Source: Streptomyces sp. (GTDB taxonomy: Bacteria > Actinomycetota > Actinomycetes > Streptomycetales > Streptomycetaceae). From it: a stretch of 64,000 nucleotides of DNA. Shown one piece after another: positions 7,769 to 16,699 of the stretch. A program made the translations under genes and the position numbers. The DNA is taken from positions 16,712 to 80,711 of the forward strand of contig NZ_JAEKKT010000168.1 in assembly GCF_019510245.1 (NCBI RefSeq), in the 5' to 3' direction. The stretch's first letter is position 1. Every line of letters begins with the position of its first letter. Below the pieces are notes generated by a model. The model was not told the DNA's origin. It saw only the letters and a program-made list of their open reading frames with translations, and ran no database searches.

Positions 7769-9238
7769 ATGACCGTCGTAGACCTTGAGAAGGGCGCTCC
7801 CCAGGACGCCCCGCAGGACGCCGCCGCGAGCGCTCCCGTGAGTGCCGCCACGGAGGCCTCGGCCGCCGCGGTCGCCGCGCTTCCCGACGTGCCGCGCCGG
7901 ATCGGCGGGGTCACCCGCTCCGGTGTGCTGTCGGTGTTCGGCGCCGCCGCCTCCGGGCTGTGCGTCGCCGTCCTGCTCTTCGGCGAGCTCGCGCCGTTCT
8001 CCGGCGCACTGGGGTTCTTCCTCACCGCATACCTCTCATTCCTGGGTATCTACGCGGTGTTGACAGGGCTCGAAGAGGACGGCCAGGCGGTACGGGACCG
8101 TGTGATGACCGTCGTCCTGTGGTCGGCGGGCGGCCTGATGTTCGCCGCGCTCACCATGGTCGTGGGCTTCACCGCGTGGCGCGGCCGGGAGGCCCTGCCG
8201 CACGCCAACTTCTTCACCCAGGACATGCAGGCGGCGGGCCCGCTCGACCCGCTGACCAACGGCGGCATCGCGCACGCCATGCTCGGCACGCTCGAGATGA
8301 TCACCATCGCACTGGCGATCACGGTGCCGCTGGGCCTGGCCTGCGCGGTGTACCTCAACCAGATTCCCGGCAGCTTCTCGCGGTTCGTCCGCACGATCGT
8401 CGAGGCGATGACCGCGCTGCCGTCCATCGTGGCCGGCCTGATGGTCTACGCCGTCTGGATCCTCAACCTCGGGATGCAGAAGTCGGGTCTGGCGGCGGGC
8501 TTCGCGATCAGCGTGATGATGCTGCCGATCGTGATCCGCGCGGCGGACGTCGTGCTGCGCCTGGTCCCCGGCACCCTCACGGAGGCGTCCGAGGCGCTCG
8601 GCGCCCCGCGCTGGCGGACGGTCTGGCACGTGGTCCTGCCCACCGCCCGCTCGGGGCTCGCCACCGCCGTCATCCTCGGCACCGCCCGCGGCATCGGCGA
8701 GACCTCCCCGGTCCTGCTCACGGCGGGCTTCACGGCAGCGCTCAACACCGATCCGACGAACGACCCGATGATCTCCCTCCCGCTGGCCGTCTTCAACTTC
8801 GTCAAGTCCCCCGAGCCCACGATGATCGCCCGCGGCTTCGGCGCGGCGGCCGTCCTCATGGCGCTGGTCCTGATCCTCTTCGTGATCGCCCGCGTGATCG
8901 GTGGCCGCGGCCCCGGCCACCAGAACAAGCGCCAGGCGAGGCGGGCGGCCCGCGCCTCCCGCCGGGACGTGACGAGGTTCGCGGAACTCCACACGCCGGG
9001 ACTGGAGTTGTTCGAGGCCGGTGCCCCGGAGGACTCCGGCCAGAGCAACGAACCCGGGGGCGCGGGGAACGGCGCGCCCAGCCACGACGCACCCGCGCCC
9101 GACAACGGCGAGCAGTCCCCCGAAGGCAACGCCCCCGCAGCCGACGACGGCAACCAGACACACCCCAACGGCTCAGCCGCCGACGGCGGACCCCGTGCGG
9201 GTGGGAACTCAGACCCCGCTACAGGAGACGCGAACTGA
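7769..9238 (+). CDS. pstA: Phosphate ABC transporter permease PstA-like with extended tail
   Basis: This protein has 489 residues, much longer than ordinary PstA (about 300). Residues 1-45 are an Ala/Pro-rich lead. Hydrophobic helices then run to about 395, with the EAA loop LTEASEALGAPRWRTVWHVV and the PstA signature GIGETSPVLL near 310. The last 90 or so residues are hydrophilic and rich in Gly, Asn, Glu and Ala, presumably cytoplasmic. It is coupled to its neighbours: 2 nt after pstC, and its TGA overlaps the next ATG by one base. It pairs with PstC as the transport channel. Confidence 0.88.
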   Translation: MTVVDLEKGAPQDAPQDAAASAPVSAATEASAAAVAALPDVPRRIGGVTRSGVLSVFGAAASGLCVAVLLFGELAPFSGALGFFLTAYLSFLGIYAVLTGLEEDGQAVRDRVMTVVLWSAGGLMFAALTMVVGFTAWRGREALPHANFFTQDMQAAGPLDPLTNGGIAHAMLGTLEMITIALAITVPLGLACAVYLNQIPGSFSRFVRTIVEAMTALPSIVAGLMVYAVWILNLGMQKSGLAAGFAISVMMLPIVIRAADVVLRLVPGTLTEASEALGAPRWRTVWHVVLPTARSGLATAVILGTARGIGETSPVLLTAGFTAALNTDPTNDPMISLPLAVFNFVKSPEPTMIARGFGAAAVLMALVLILFVIARVIGGRGPGHQNKRQARRAARASRRDVTRFAELHTPGLELFEAGAPEDSGQSNEPGGAGNGAPSHDAPAPDNGEQSPEGNAPAADDGNQTHPNGSAADGGPRAGGNSDPATGDAN

Positions 9239-10941
9239 TGTCCAGCCTTGTCATCAACGCCCTGAGACGGCTGGGCATCCTGGCCGCACTGATAGGCATC
9301 CTCGGCACCCTCGCCGGTACCCCGGCCGTCGCCGACAGCTACACCCCCATCGCCGGCGCCGGCTCCACCTGGGCCGAGAACGCCATCGACCAGTGGCGGC
9401 GCGACGTCAACAAGAACGGCATGCGCATCAGCTACGCCGGTGGCGGTTCGTCGGACGGCCGTCGCCAGTTCCTCTCCGGCACCGTCGACTTCGCCGTCTC
9501 CGACATCCCGTTCCAGACGCACCCCACCGACGGCAGCGCGGCCGAACGCCCCGCGAAGGGTTCGTACGCCTACATGCCGATCGTGGCCGGCGGCACGGTG
9601 TTCATGTACCACCTCACGGTCAACGGCAAGAGGGTCACCAACCTCCGCCTCTCCGGCGACGTGGTCACCAAGATCTTCACCGGGGTCGTCAAGACCTGGG
9701 ACGACCCGGTCATCAAGGCCGACAACCCGGGGCTGCAGCTCCCGCACCGCACCATCGTCCCCGTCGTCCGCTCGGACGGCTCCGGCTCCACCGCCCAGTT
9801 CACGATGTGGATGGTGAACCAGCACCGGGCCCTGTGGAACGCCTACTGCGCCAAGGTCGGCCGCGCGGGATCCTGCGGGCAGACGTCGTACTACCCCACC
9901 GTCTCCGGCATGATCGCCCAGTCCGGTGACCTCGGTGTCGCCGGCTACGTCGCCCAGAACTACGGCGAGGGCGCGATCGGGTACGTCAACTACTCGTACG
10001 CGCGCAACGCGCACTACCCGGTGGCCAAGGTCCTGAACCACGCGGGCTACTACACCGAGCCGACCCCGCAGAACGTGGCGGTCTCCCTTCTCAAGGCGCG
10101 GATCAACACCGACAAGAACTCGGCTGACTACCTCACCCAGCAACTCGACGGCGTCTACAACGACTCCGACAAGCGCAACTACCCGCTGTCCAGCTACTCG
10201 TACATGATCCTGCCGCTGAAGGTGCAGGGCACCTTCACCGAGGCCAAGGGCAAGACGCTCGGCGCGTTCTCTTACTACTTCATGTGCCAGGGCCAGCAAC
10301 AGGCGCCGGGCCTCGGCTACTCGCCGCTCCCGATCAACCTCGTCCAGGCCGGCTTCGCCCAGATCCGCCGGATCCCGGGCGTGCACGCGCAGAACATCAA
10401 CATCAGGAACTGCAACAACCCGACCTTCACCACCACCGGCCAGAACAGACTCGCGCAGACCGCGCCCTACCCGGCCGCCTGTGACAAGAAGGGTGCGGCC
10501 CCCTGCACCACCGGCACCGGCGGCGCGACCACCAGCTCCGGCAACGGCAGCGGCGGTTCCTCCGGCGGATCGACCGGCGCCACCGGCACCGGCACCGCCG
10601 GCGGCTCCACCGGCGGCGGCTCCGGCTCGGCCGGCGGCAACAGCGGCCAGCCCTCCGTCGATCCCGACACCGGTCAGACCATCTCCCCCGGCGGCACCAC
10701 CGGTTCGGCCTCCGGCGGCACCGGCGCGGGCGCCGACGGCACGGTGGCCCTGGTCCAGCCCGTCGCCGTGGCCACCGCACACGGCTGGACCGGCACCCAG
10801 ACGCTGATGCTGCTGGCCGCGGTCCTGGTCTTCGGCCTGCTCCTGCTGCCCTCGGTGATCTCCCGCCTGGTCGGCGGCAGGACCGACGGCAACGCAAACG
10901 GCAACGGCAACGGCCGCTCCGAGGACGGGAGTTCGCGATGA
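9238..10941 (+). CDS. PstS-like phosphate-binding protein with C-terminal membrane anchor
   Basis: The protein has 567 residues. A signal peptide ends near residue 32 (TPAVADS). A PstS-type domain follows to about 400, with AGAGSTWAENA, a GGGSSDGRRQF loop, VDFAVSDIPF and the phosphate-binding VVRSDGSGSTAQF. A long Gly/Ser/Thr linker (about 415-515) leads to a C-terminal transmembrane helix (LMLLAAVLVFGLLLLPSVI) and a short basic/polar tail. Unlike classical lipobox-anchored PstS, this one is tethered at its C-terminus. Phosphate as ligand is inferred from the conserved loops. Its stop overlaps the next start (ATGA). Confidence 0.88.
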   Translation: MSSLVINALRRLGILAALIGILGTLAGTPAVADSYTPIAGAGSTWAENAIDQWRRDVNKNGMRISYAGGGSSDGRRQFLSGTVDFAVSDIPFQTHPTDGSAAERPAKGSYAYMPIVAGGTVFMYHLTVNGKRVTNLRLSGDVVTKIFTGVVKTWDDPVIKADNPGLQLPHRTIVPVVRSDGSGSTAQFTMWMVNQHRALWNAYCAKVGRAGSCGQTSYYPTVSGMIAQSGDLGVAGYVAQNYGEGAIGYVNYSYARNAHYPVAKVLNHAGYYTEPTPQNVAVSLLKARINTDKNSADYLTQQLDGVYNDSDKRNYPLSSYSYMILPLKVQGTFTEAKGKTLGAFSYYFMCQGQQQAPGLGYSPLPINLVQAGFAQIRRIPGVHAQNINIRNCNNPTFTTTGQNRLAQTAPYPAACDKKGAAPCTTGTGGATTSSGNGSGGSSGGSTGATGTGTAGGSTGGGSGSAGGNSGQPSVDPDTGQTISPGGTTGSASGGTGAGADGTVALVQPVAVATAHGWTGTQTLMLLAAVLVFGLLLLPSVISRLVGGRTDGNANGNGNGRSEDGSSR

Positions 10942-13550
10942 GACGCACCCGTGTACGCAACGCGCTGATACGCCTGCTCGCGGGCGCCACGGTCGGCGCC
11001 CTCGCCGGACTCGCGGTCGCCCAGACCGCTCCCACGGCCGCCGCGGCCACCGACTCCGCCGTGACCGTCTCCGGGCGCGGCGAGTTCAAGGACATGAAGT
11101 TCACGGTCTCGCAGACCAAGGAGCTCACCAGCCAGGCCGTCACGGTCAGCTGGACCGGCGGCACCCCGACCACGTTCGCGGGTACCCAGTTCAACACCGA
11201 CTTCGTGCAGATCATGCAGTGCTGGGGCGACGACGACGGCACGGTCCCGTCCAACCCGGGTCCGGCGCGCACCCAGTGCCAGTACGGCGGCTCCCCGACC
11301 ACCGACCGCACCAGCTGGCCCGGCAACGCCTACGACGACACCCGCCAGGTCTTCTACAGCGCCGACCCCACCAACTACGGCCAGGACAACCGGTACGGCG
11401 CGGCCAACCCGAACGCGCCGGGCGAGGTCCCCTTCAAGTCGGTCGACGGCACCACCGTCACCACCAACAGCCAGAACAACCAGTTCTTCAACTACAACAC
11501 CACCAACGAGATCGATTTCGCCCGCACCAGCGCCAACGGCACGGGCCAGGAGTACTTCGAGGTGCAGACCGCCAACGAGGCGCCCCACCTCGGCTGCGGC
11601 GAGCCCGTCACCACCGGCGGCGTCACCAAGCCCCGCTCATGCTGGCTGGTGATCGTCCCGCAGGGCCACCTGGACCTGGACGGCAAGCCGTACGCGGACA
11701 AGAGCCAGGTCAACGCGGGCTCCCCGGTCTCCTCCACCAACTGGGCGAACCGGGTCGCGATCAAGCTGGACTTCAACAGCGTGGGCACCAACTGCGCCCT
11801 CGGTGCCGACGAACGTCCCACCGTCGGCAGCGAGCTGGTCGCCGACGCGATGACCAGCTGGCAGGCCCGGCTGTGCTCGTCCGGCAAGGTCTTCGGCTAC
11901 ACCGAGCTCGGCGAGCCCGACGCCCGGTCCCGGCTCAGCAACGACGGCTCCTCCGGACTCGCCTTCACCACTCGCGCGCTGGGGGCCGACGCGAGCTCGG
12001 CCGCTCCCTCGGACACCACGACGTACGCGCCGGTCGCCCTCTCCGGTGCCGTGATCGGCTTCACCATCGAGCGCAGACCGAAGGCCGGCGCACCGGAGTC
12101 GGTCGACAGACTCGCCGGCACCAAGGTCGCGTCGATCAAGCTGACACCCCGCCTGGTCGCCAAGCTGCTCACCGAGTCGTACCGCAGCTCGCCCTGGGGA
12201 GCCGTGATCAGCGGCACCGCCGCCAAGGGCTACGGCTGGGCGAGGAACAACCCGGCGGGTCTGGCGAGCGACCCCGAGTTCGTCGCGCTCAACCCGGAGT
12301 TCGCGTACTTCTCGGTCTCCGAGACGCCGTCCACCGACACCGACCTGATGACCGCGCTCGGCCACTCCGACACCGCCCGCGCCGTCTGGCAGTGGATCTT
12401 CGCCGACAAGGACGCCCGGCAGTTCCTCGCCGGCGTCCCCGACGACGACGGGATGCGGGTCAACCCGTACTACAGCACCAACGCCGACCTGAACCCGACG
12501 GGCTTCGCCTTCGACCCGTCGAACCTCGACGAGTACCCGAAGAGCGACCCGTGGTGCACGATCCCGCCCGGCAGCGGCGCCACGCAGAAGCAGTGCATGA
12601 CCGACTTCCACCCGTACGTCGAGGACATGCACGCCGGCGCCCTGCACGCCCGGCGTGCCGACACCCTGTGGAAGTCGAGCTGGGACTCGCTCGCCAGCCC
12701 GCCGGCCTACAAGAGCACCGGCCCGCAGACGGTCGGTTCCCGCTTCGTCATCACGATCGCGGACGCGGCCTCGGCGGCCCGCTACGGCCTGCAGACGGCC
12801 AGTCTCCGCAACGCCGACGGGAAGTTCGTGGCGCCGACCACCGCCTCCCTGACCGCCGCCGCGAACAGCGCCGCCGGCAAGAACGTCGCCGAGATCACCC
12901 CGTCCGGCGCCACGGCGAAGGACGCCTACCCGCTGGCCCAGCTGGTCTACGCGGCCGTCCGGCCGGCCAAGATCAAGTCCGCCGCCCGCCAGGACTACGC
13001 GGCCCTGCTGCAGTACGCGGCCGGCACCGGGCAGGTCAGCGGCGCCGACCCGGGCCGCCTGCCGGCCGGGTACGCGCCGCTGTCCCAGAAGCTCCGTACC
13101 CAGACCCTCAAGGCGGTCCAGGCGCTGCTCCACTACACCGGGCCGACCGCCGACGCTTCCGGCGGCTCGGCCGACGGTGGCGGCACCGACACCTCGGGCG
13201 GCGGCCCCTCCGGCGCCACCGGGGCCGACGGCGGCACGAGTGGCGGCGCCGGTACGGGCGCCGGAGGCGCGGGCGCGAGCGCCTCGCCCAGCGCGTCGGC
13301 GTCGTTCGACGGCGGCAAGGCCCTGCAGACCACCGCGGCCGGCAACACCCCGGCCGACCCGGCCAACCCGCTGCGGTACGCCGTCCCGGTCGGGGCCGCG
13401 CTCGGGGCGGTCGCCGGGGTGGGTGCGCCCTTCGCGGGCGGCAACCGGCTGCGGCTGCCGCTGCGCCTCCCGCTGCCCGGCGGGCGGAGCGTGACCGTCG
13501 TACCCGAACTGCCGGAGCTGTCGCGCCGACTGCGGCGACTGCTCCCCTAA
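10938..13550 (+). CDS. Large secreted PstS-related surface protein
   Basis: The protein has 870 residues. A signal peptide ends near residue 36 (AAAATDS). The middle keeps scattered features of the periplasmic binding-protein fold, such as TYAPVALSGAVIGFTIERR and KLTPRLVAKLLTESYR, which correspond to the PstS hinge region. A segment at about 60-270 with several cysteine pairs is extra. A Gly/Ser/Thr-rich linker (about 735-790) precedes a weakly hydrophobic C-terminal helix (PVGAALGAVAGVGAPFAGG) and a basic tail. It starts 4 bp inside the previous gene. Homology to PstS is partial, so ligand and role are open. Confidence 0.78.
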   Translation: MRRTRVRNALIRLLAGATVGALAGLAVAQTAPTAAAATDSAVTVSGRGEFKDMKFTVSQTKELTSQAVTVSWTGGTPTTFAGTQFNTDFVQIMQCWGDDDGTVPSNPGPARTQCQYGGSPTTDRTSWPGNAYDDTRQVFYSADPTNYGQDNRYGAANPNAPGEVPFKSVDGTTVTTNSQNNQFFNYNTTNEIDFARTSANGTGQEYFEVQTANEAPHLGCGEPVTTGGVTKPRSCWLVIVPQGHLDLDGKPYADKSQVNAGSPVSSTNWANRVAIKLDFNSVGTNCALGADERPTVGSELVADAMTSWQARLCSSGKVFGYTELGEPDARSRLSNDGSSGLAFTTRALGADASSAAPSDTTTYAPVALSGAVIGFTIERRPKAGAPESVDRLAGTKVASIKLTPRLVAKLLTESYRSSPWGAVISGTAAKGYGWARNNPAGLASDPEFVALNPEFAYFSVSETPSTDTDLMTALGHSDTARAVWQWIFADKDARQFLAGVPDDDGMRVNPYYSTNADLNPTGFAFDPSNLDEYPKSDPWCTIPPGSGATQKQCMTDFHPYVEDMHAGALHARRADTLWKSSWDSLASPPAYKSTGPQTVGSRFVITIADAASAARYGLQTASLRNADGKFVAPTTASLTAAANSAAGKNVAEITPSGATAKDAYPLAQLVYAAVRPAKIKSAARQDYAALLQYAAGTGQVSGADPGRLPAGYAPLSQKLRTQTLKAVQALLHYTGPTADASGGSADGGGTDTSGGGPSGATGADGGTSGGAGTGAGGAGASASPSASASFDGGKALQTTAAGNTPADPANPLRYAVPVGAALGAVAGVGAPFAGGNRLRLPLRLPLPGGRSVTVVPELPELSRRLRRLLP

Positions 13551-13656
13551 CCCCCGGGCGCCCCCGGCGCTCCCCACAGACCGGAGCGCCACCCGGTGCT
13601 CCCGCAGACGGCCGCCCGCCCCGAAAGGCAGTCGGGGCGGACGGCCGGTACCACCC

Positions 13657-13673
13657 TGCCAGATCCTCTGGCA
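13657..13673. promoter_or_regulatory. Hairpin in the gap before the third binding protein
   Basis: TGCCAGA and TCTGGCA form a perfect 7-bp stem with a 3-nt loop, 37 bp before the next start. It may be a weak terminator or a processing signal that changes the ratio of the secreted proteins. The other bases of 13551-13709 show nothing further except AGGAGA before the start. Confidence 0.4.
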
Positions 13674-13709
13674 ACACCCAGCTAGCAAGCTCTCGTCAGG
13701 AGACTCTCG

Positions 13710-15707
13710 ATGCGCAATCTGCGCTCTTCGGCGGCGTTCGTCGCCGCGGCCGTGGTGGCCGGCGGCCTCGCCCTCGCCACCCCGGCGGTCGCCGACCCGG
13801 ACGCCGGTGCCTTCCGCCAGCTGGTCGGCGTCGGCTCGGACACCACCCAGGACGTCCTCAACGCCCTCGCCGGCGACACCGTCAACGGCATCAGCTACGC
13901 CACCACCGCCGTGAAGGCGACCTCCGGTGCCCGCATCGCCTCCTACGACGCGATCGAGCCCGGCACCGGCTCCACGACGTCGAAGATCACCACCCGCACG
14001 GGTGGCCCCTCCTTCGCGCGCCCGAACGGCTCCGGCGCCGGCCGCAAGGCCCTGACCAAGTCGCTGACCGGCGAGTCGTGGCCGGACAGTACCGGTGTCG
14101 CCATCACGAACCAGATCGACTTCGGCCGCTCCTCCGGCGCCCCCTCCGGCTCGGGCACCGCGCTCACCTTCGTCCCCATGGCGCGGGACGCCATCGGCGT
14201 GGCGGTGCGCGGCTCCGGGCTGGACACGCTGACGGTGAAGCAGCTGCACGACATCTACAACGGCACGCTCACCACGGTGAACGGCCAGACCGTGCACCCG
14301 AAGATCCCGCAGAAGAACTCGGGCACCCGCAACTTCTTCCTCAACGCGATCGGCCTGACGGACGACCAGCTCACCTCGAGCGTCCAGGTCGTCCAGGAGA
14401 ACCAGGGCAACGCCGCGCTCACCGAGGACGGCGCCGTCACCCCGTTCTCGGTCGGCAGCTGGATCGCCCAGAACAACGGCGTCGCCCCCGACTACACCAA
14501 GACCTCCGTGACCAACGGCGGTCACCTGGCTGCGATCCAGTTCGACGGCGACACCGGCGGCACCAGCCCGGTGACGACGGTCAACGGCAAGCTCAAGCCC
14601 GTCACCGACTACTACGAGAACGCCACCTTCGGCCGCGACGTCTACAACGTCATCCCGACCCGCGAGCTCGACACCACCAGCATCTTCTTCGACCAGGACC
14701 TGTACGACATCTTCGTCACCAGCGGCAGCCACACCGCCGCCCTGGCCTCCGACGACTCCGAGAAGGTCATCGCCTCCTTCGGTTTCGTCAACGAGCCCTA
14801 CAAGGGCTTCATCAACCTCTCCAACAAGCACGTCAAGCAGGGTGGCCTGGAGGGTTCGGGCATCGACACGAGCGTGCCCGCCGCGCCCACCCTGAAGACC
14901 ACCGCGGGTGACGCGAGCCTGAAGCTGAGCTGGACCCCGAGCAGCATCGTCCCGGCCCTGCCGGTCACCGACTACCGCGTCACGCTGAAGGACACGGACG
15001 GCGCCGTCGTCGCCTCCAAGGACCTCGCGGCCTCCGCCACGTCGTACTCCTTCACCGGCCTGGCCAACGGCACCTACACCGCCACGGTCACCGCCAACAA
15101 CCTCAGCGGCACGGGCGCGGAGGCCACCTCGACCGGCGCGGTCAAGTACACCAGCAAGACGGCCGCCACCGCCGCCACCACCGCCTACGGCAAGACCCCC
15201 AAGGTCGCCGTCACCGTCACCGGCTCGCACGGTGTCACGCCGACCGGCAAGGTCACCGTCAAGGACGGCACCACCGTCGTCGGCACCGGCACCCTCGACG
15301 CGTCCAGCAAGGTCACCATCGGCCTGTCGAACCACCTCAAGGTCGCCACGCACTCCCTGTCGGTCTCCTACGCGGGCAGCTCCAGCCTGAACGCGTCCTC
15401 GACGACCGTCTCCCTGAAGATCACCAAGGCGACGGCGTCGGTCTCCACCTCGCACCCGACCTCGGTGAGCCACACCGCCAAGGCCAAGGTCACCGTCAAG
15501 GTCACCGCGACCGGCACCACCCCGACCGGCACCGTCCGCATCTACCAGGGCTCCAAGGTCATCGCGACCGGCACCCTGAGCAGCGGCAAGGTCACCGTCA
15601 CCCTGCCGAAGCTGGCCAAGGGCAAGCACACCCTGCACGCCTTCTACGTCGGTTCCTCGACCGTGAACTCGAAGGCCGGCGCCAACTTCACCATCACCAG
15701 CAAGTGA
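13710..15707 (+). CDS. PstS-like protein fused to fibronectin III and Ig-like repeats
   Basis: The protein has 665 residues. The signal peptide ends near residue 28 (TPAVADP). Residues 30-385 are a binding-protein domain with LVGVGSDTTQDVLNALAG at the start, LTFVPMARDAIGVAVRG in the middle and KNSGTRNFFLNAIG where PstS binds phosphate. An FN3 domain (about 392-480) and two Ig-like repeats of about 90 residues follow. There is no C-terminal helix or LPXTG, so it should be released or held by the wall. AGGAGA lies 8 nt before the ATG. A perfect hairpin closes it off from the next gene. Confidence 0.85.
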   Translation: MRNLRSSAAFVAAAVVAGGLALATPAVADPDAGAFRQLVGVGSDTTQDVLNALAGDTVNGISYATTAVKATSGARIASYDAIEPGTGSTTSKITTRTGGPSFARPNGSGAGRKALTKSLTGESWPDSTGVAITNQIDFGRSSGAPSGSGTALTFVPMARDAIGVAVRGSGLDTLTVKQLHDIYNGTLTTVNGQTVHPKIPQKNSGTRNFFLNAIGLTDDQLTSSVQVVQENQGNAALTEDGAVTPFSVGSWIAQNNGVAPDYTKTSVTNGGHLAAIQFDGDTGGTSPVTTVNGKLKPVTDYYENATFGRDVYNVIPTRELDTTSIFFDQDLYDIFVTSGSHTAALASDDSEKVIASFGFVNEPYKGFINLSNKHVKQGGLEGSGIDTSVPAAPTLKTTAGDASLKLSWTPSSIVPALPVTDYRVTLKDTDGAVVASKDLAASATSYSFTGLANGTYTATVTANNLSGTGAEATSTGAVKYTSKTAATAATTAYGKTPKVAVTVTGSHGVTPTGKVTVKDGTTVVGTGTLDASSKVTIGLSNHLKVATHSLSVSYAGSSSLNASSTTVSLKITKATASVSTSHPTSVSHTAKAKVTVKVTATGTTPTGTVRIYQGSKVIATGTLSSGKVTVTLPKLAKGKHTLHAFYVGSSTVNSKAGANFTITSK

Positions 15708-15720
15708 CCGTCTGACGGGC

Positions 15721-15750
15721 CCGCCGGAAGCCTCGTAAGGCTTCCGGCGG
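15721..15750 (+). terminator. Strong hairpin between binding protein and pseudo-sortase genes
   Basis: CCGCCGGAAGCC and GGCTTCCGGCGG form a perfect 12-bp stem with a 6-nt loop (TCGTAA), 13 bp after the stop codon. Because the sortase-like and pstB genes follow on the same strand, it may act as a partial terminator that lowers their expression relative to the secreted proteins. Confidence 0.75.
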
Positions 15751-15784
15751 CCCCTCACCGATACCTCGAAGGAGGCGGGCCGCC

Positions 15785-16699
15785 ATGACCGTCGCCGTAC
15801 CGACACCCAAAGCTCTGGCTCCGGCCGTGCCCCGCAGGCCCGTCCGCAGCCTCACCTTCGTCCGCCACCTCTCGCGCGGCGGACTGCTCAGCCTCGCCGC
15901 CCTGCTGCTCGGCATCACCGCCCAGCTGCTGGTGTTCAGCGGCGCCCAGGAACACTCCGCCCAGCACGCCGACTTCGACCAGCTGCGCGAGCAACTCGCG
16001 CTCGGCACCGCTCCGGTGGCGCAGACCGGGCAGGACGGCAGGCTGCTGGCGCCCGGCACGCCGGTCGCGCTCGTCGACATACCGAAGCTGGGCCTGAGCC
16101 AGGTCGTCCTGGAGGGCACCGACTCCTCCGTGATGACGGACGGCCCCGGTCACCGTCGGGACACCCCGATGCCCGGCCAGGCCGGCACCAGCGTGCTGAT
16201 GGGCCGGGCGGCGGCGTACGGCGGCCCGTTCGGCAAGCTCTCCCAGCTCGCCACCGGTGACACGTTCTCCGTCACCACCGGCCAGGGCAAGGCGAAGTTC
16301 CAGGTCATCGACGTACGGCGGGCCGGCGACCCGGCTCCGACGGCGCTGGCCCCGGGCAAGAGCCGGATCGTCCTCATCACCGCCACCGGTGCCAGGTACA
16401 TGCCCTCCGGGGTCCTGCGCGTCGACGCCGACCTGGTCTCCGCGCCGTTCCAGACCCCGTCGGCCGTGATCCGGGCCGGCACCCTGCCGAGCTCCGAGGA
16501 ACCGCTGGCCCGCCCCTCCGGGGTGCCGTGGCCGCTGGTGATGTGGCTGCAGGCGCTGCTCCTCACCGCCGTGGCCGCCGTCTGGACCTGGCACCGCTGG
16601 GGCCGCCACCAGACGTGGATCGTCTTCGCCCCGGTCGTCGCGGTGCTCGGCCTCCAGGTCGCGACGCGGACCACCGAACTGCTGCCGAACCTGCTGTGA
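15785..16699 (+). CDS. Sortase-fold membrane protein lacking catalytic His and Cys
   Basis: The protein has 304 residues: an N-terminal helix (about 32-52), a sortase-type beta domain (about 85-220) and two C-terminal helices (about 248-268 and 277-293). The fold is shown by VALVDIPKLGLSQVVLEGT, a GPGHRRDTPMPGQAGTSVL loop, YGGPFGKLSQLATGD and ARYMPSGVLRV. In active sortases the position after MG in SVLMGRAAAYG is His; here it is Arg141. The Cys of the TLxTC motif is Thr201 (LITATGARY), while the Arg (204) is kept. It should therefore not cleave sorting signals. A scaffold or binding role in the Pst-like complex is inference. AGGAGG precedes the start. Confidence 0.82.
   Translation: MTVAVPTPKALAPAVPRRPVRSLTFVRHLSRGGLLSLAALLLGITAQLLVFSGAQEHSAQHADFDQLREQLALGTAPVAQTGQDGRLLAPGTPVALVDIPKLGLSQVVLEGTDSSVMTDGPGHRRDTPMPGQAGTSVLMGRAAAYGGPFGKLSQLATGDTFSVTTGQGKAKFQVIDVRRAGDPAPTALAPGKSRIVLITATGARYMPSGVLRVDADLVSAPFQTPSAVIRAGTLPSSEEPLARPSGVPWPLVMWLQALLLTAVAAVWTWHRWGRHQTWIVFAPVVAVLGLQVATRTTELLPNLL

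Noticed and set aside
11219..14911. A 1230-residue rightward frame across two binding-protein genes
   Set aside because: It is rich in Arg, Pro and His with no domain and crosses two well-supported genes with their own ribosome sites.
11637..15806. A 1389-residue open frame antisense to the secreted binding-protein genes
   Set aside because: It is a high-GC shadow: composition is almost only Gly, Arg, Val, Ala and Asp, there is no recognisable domain, and it lies opposite genes with signal peptides and clear folds.
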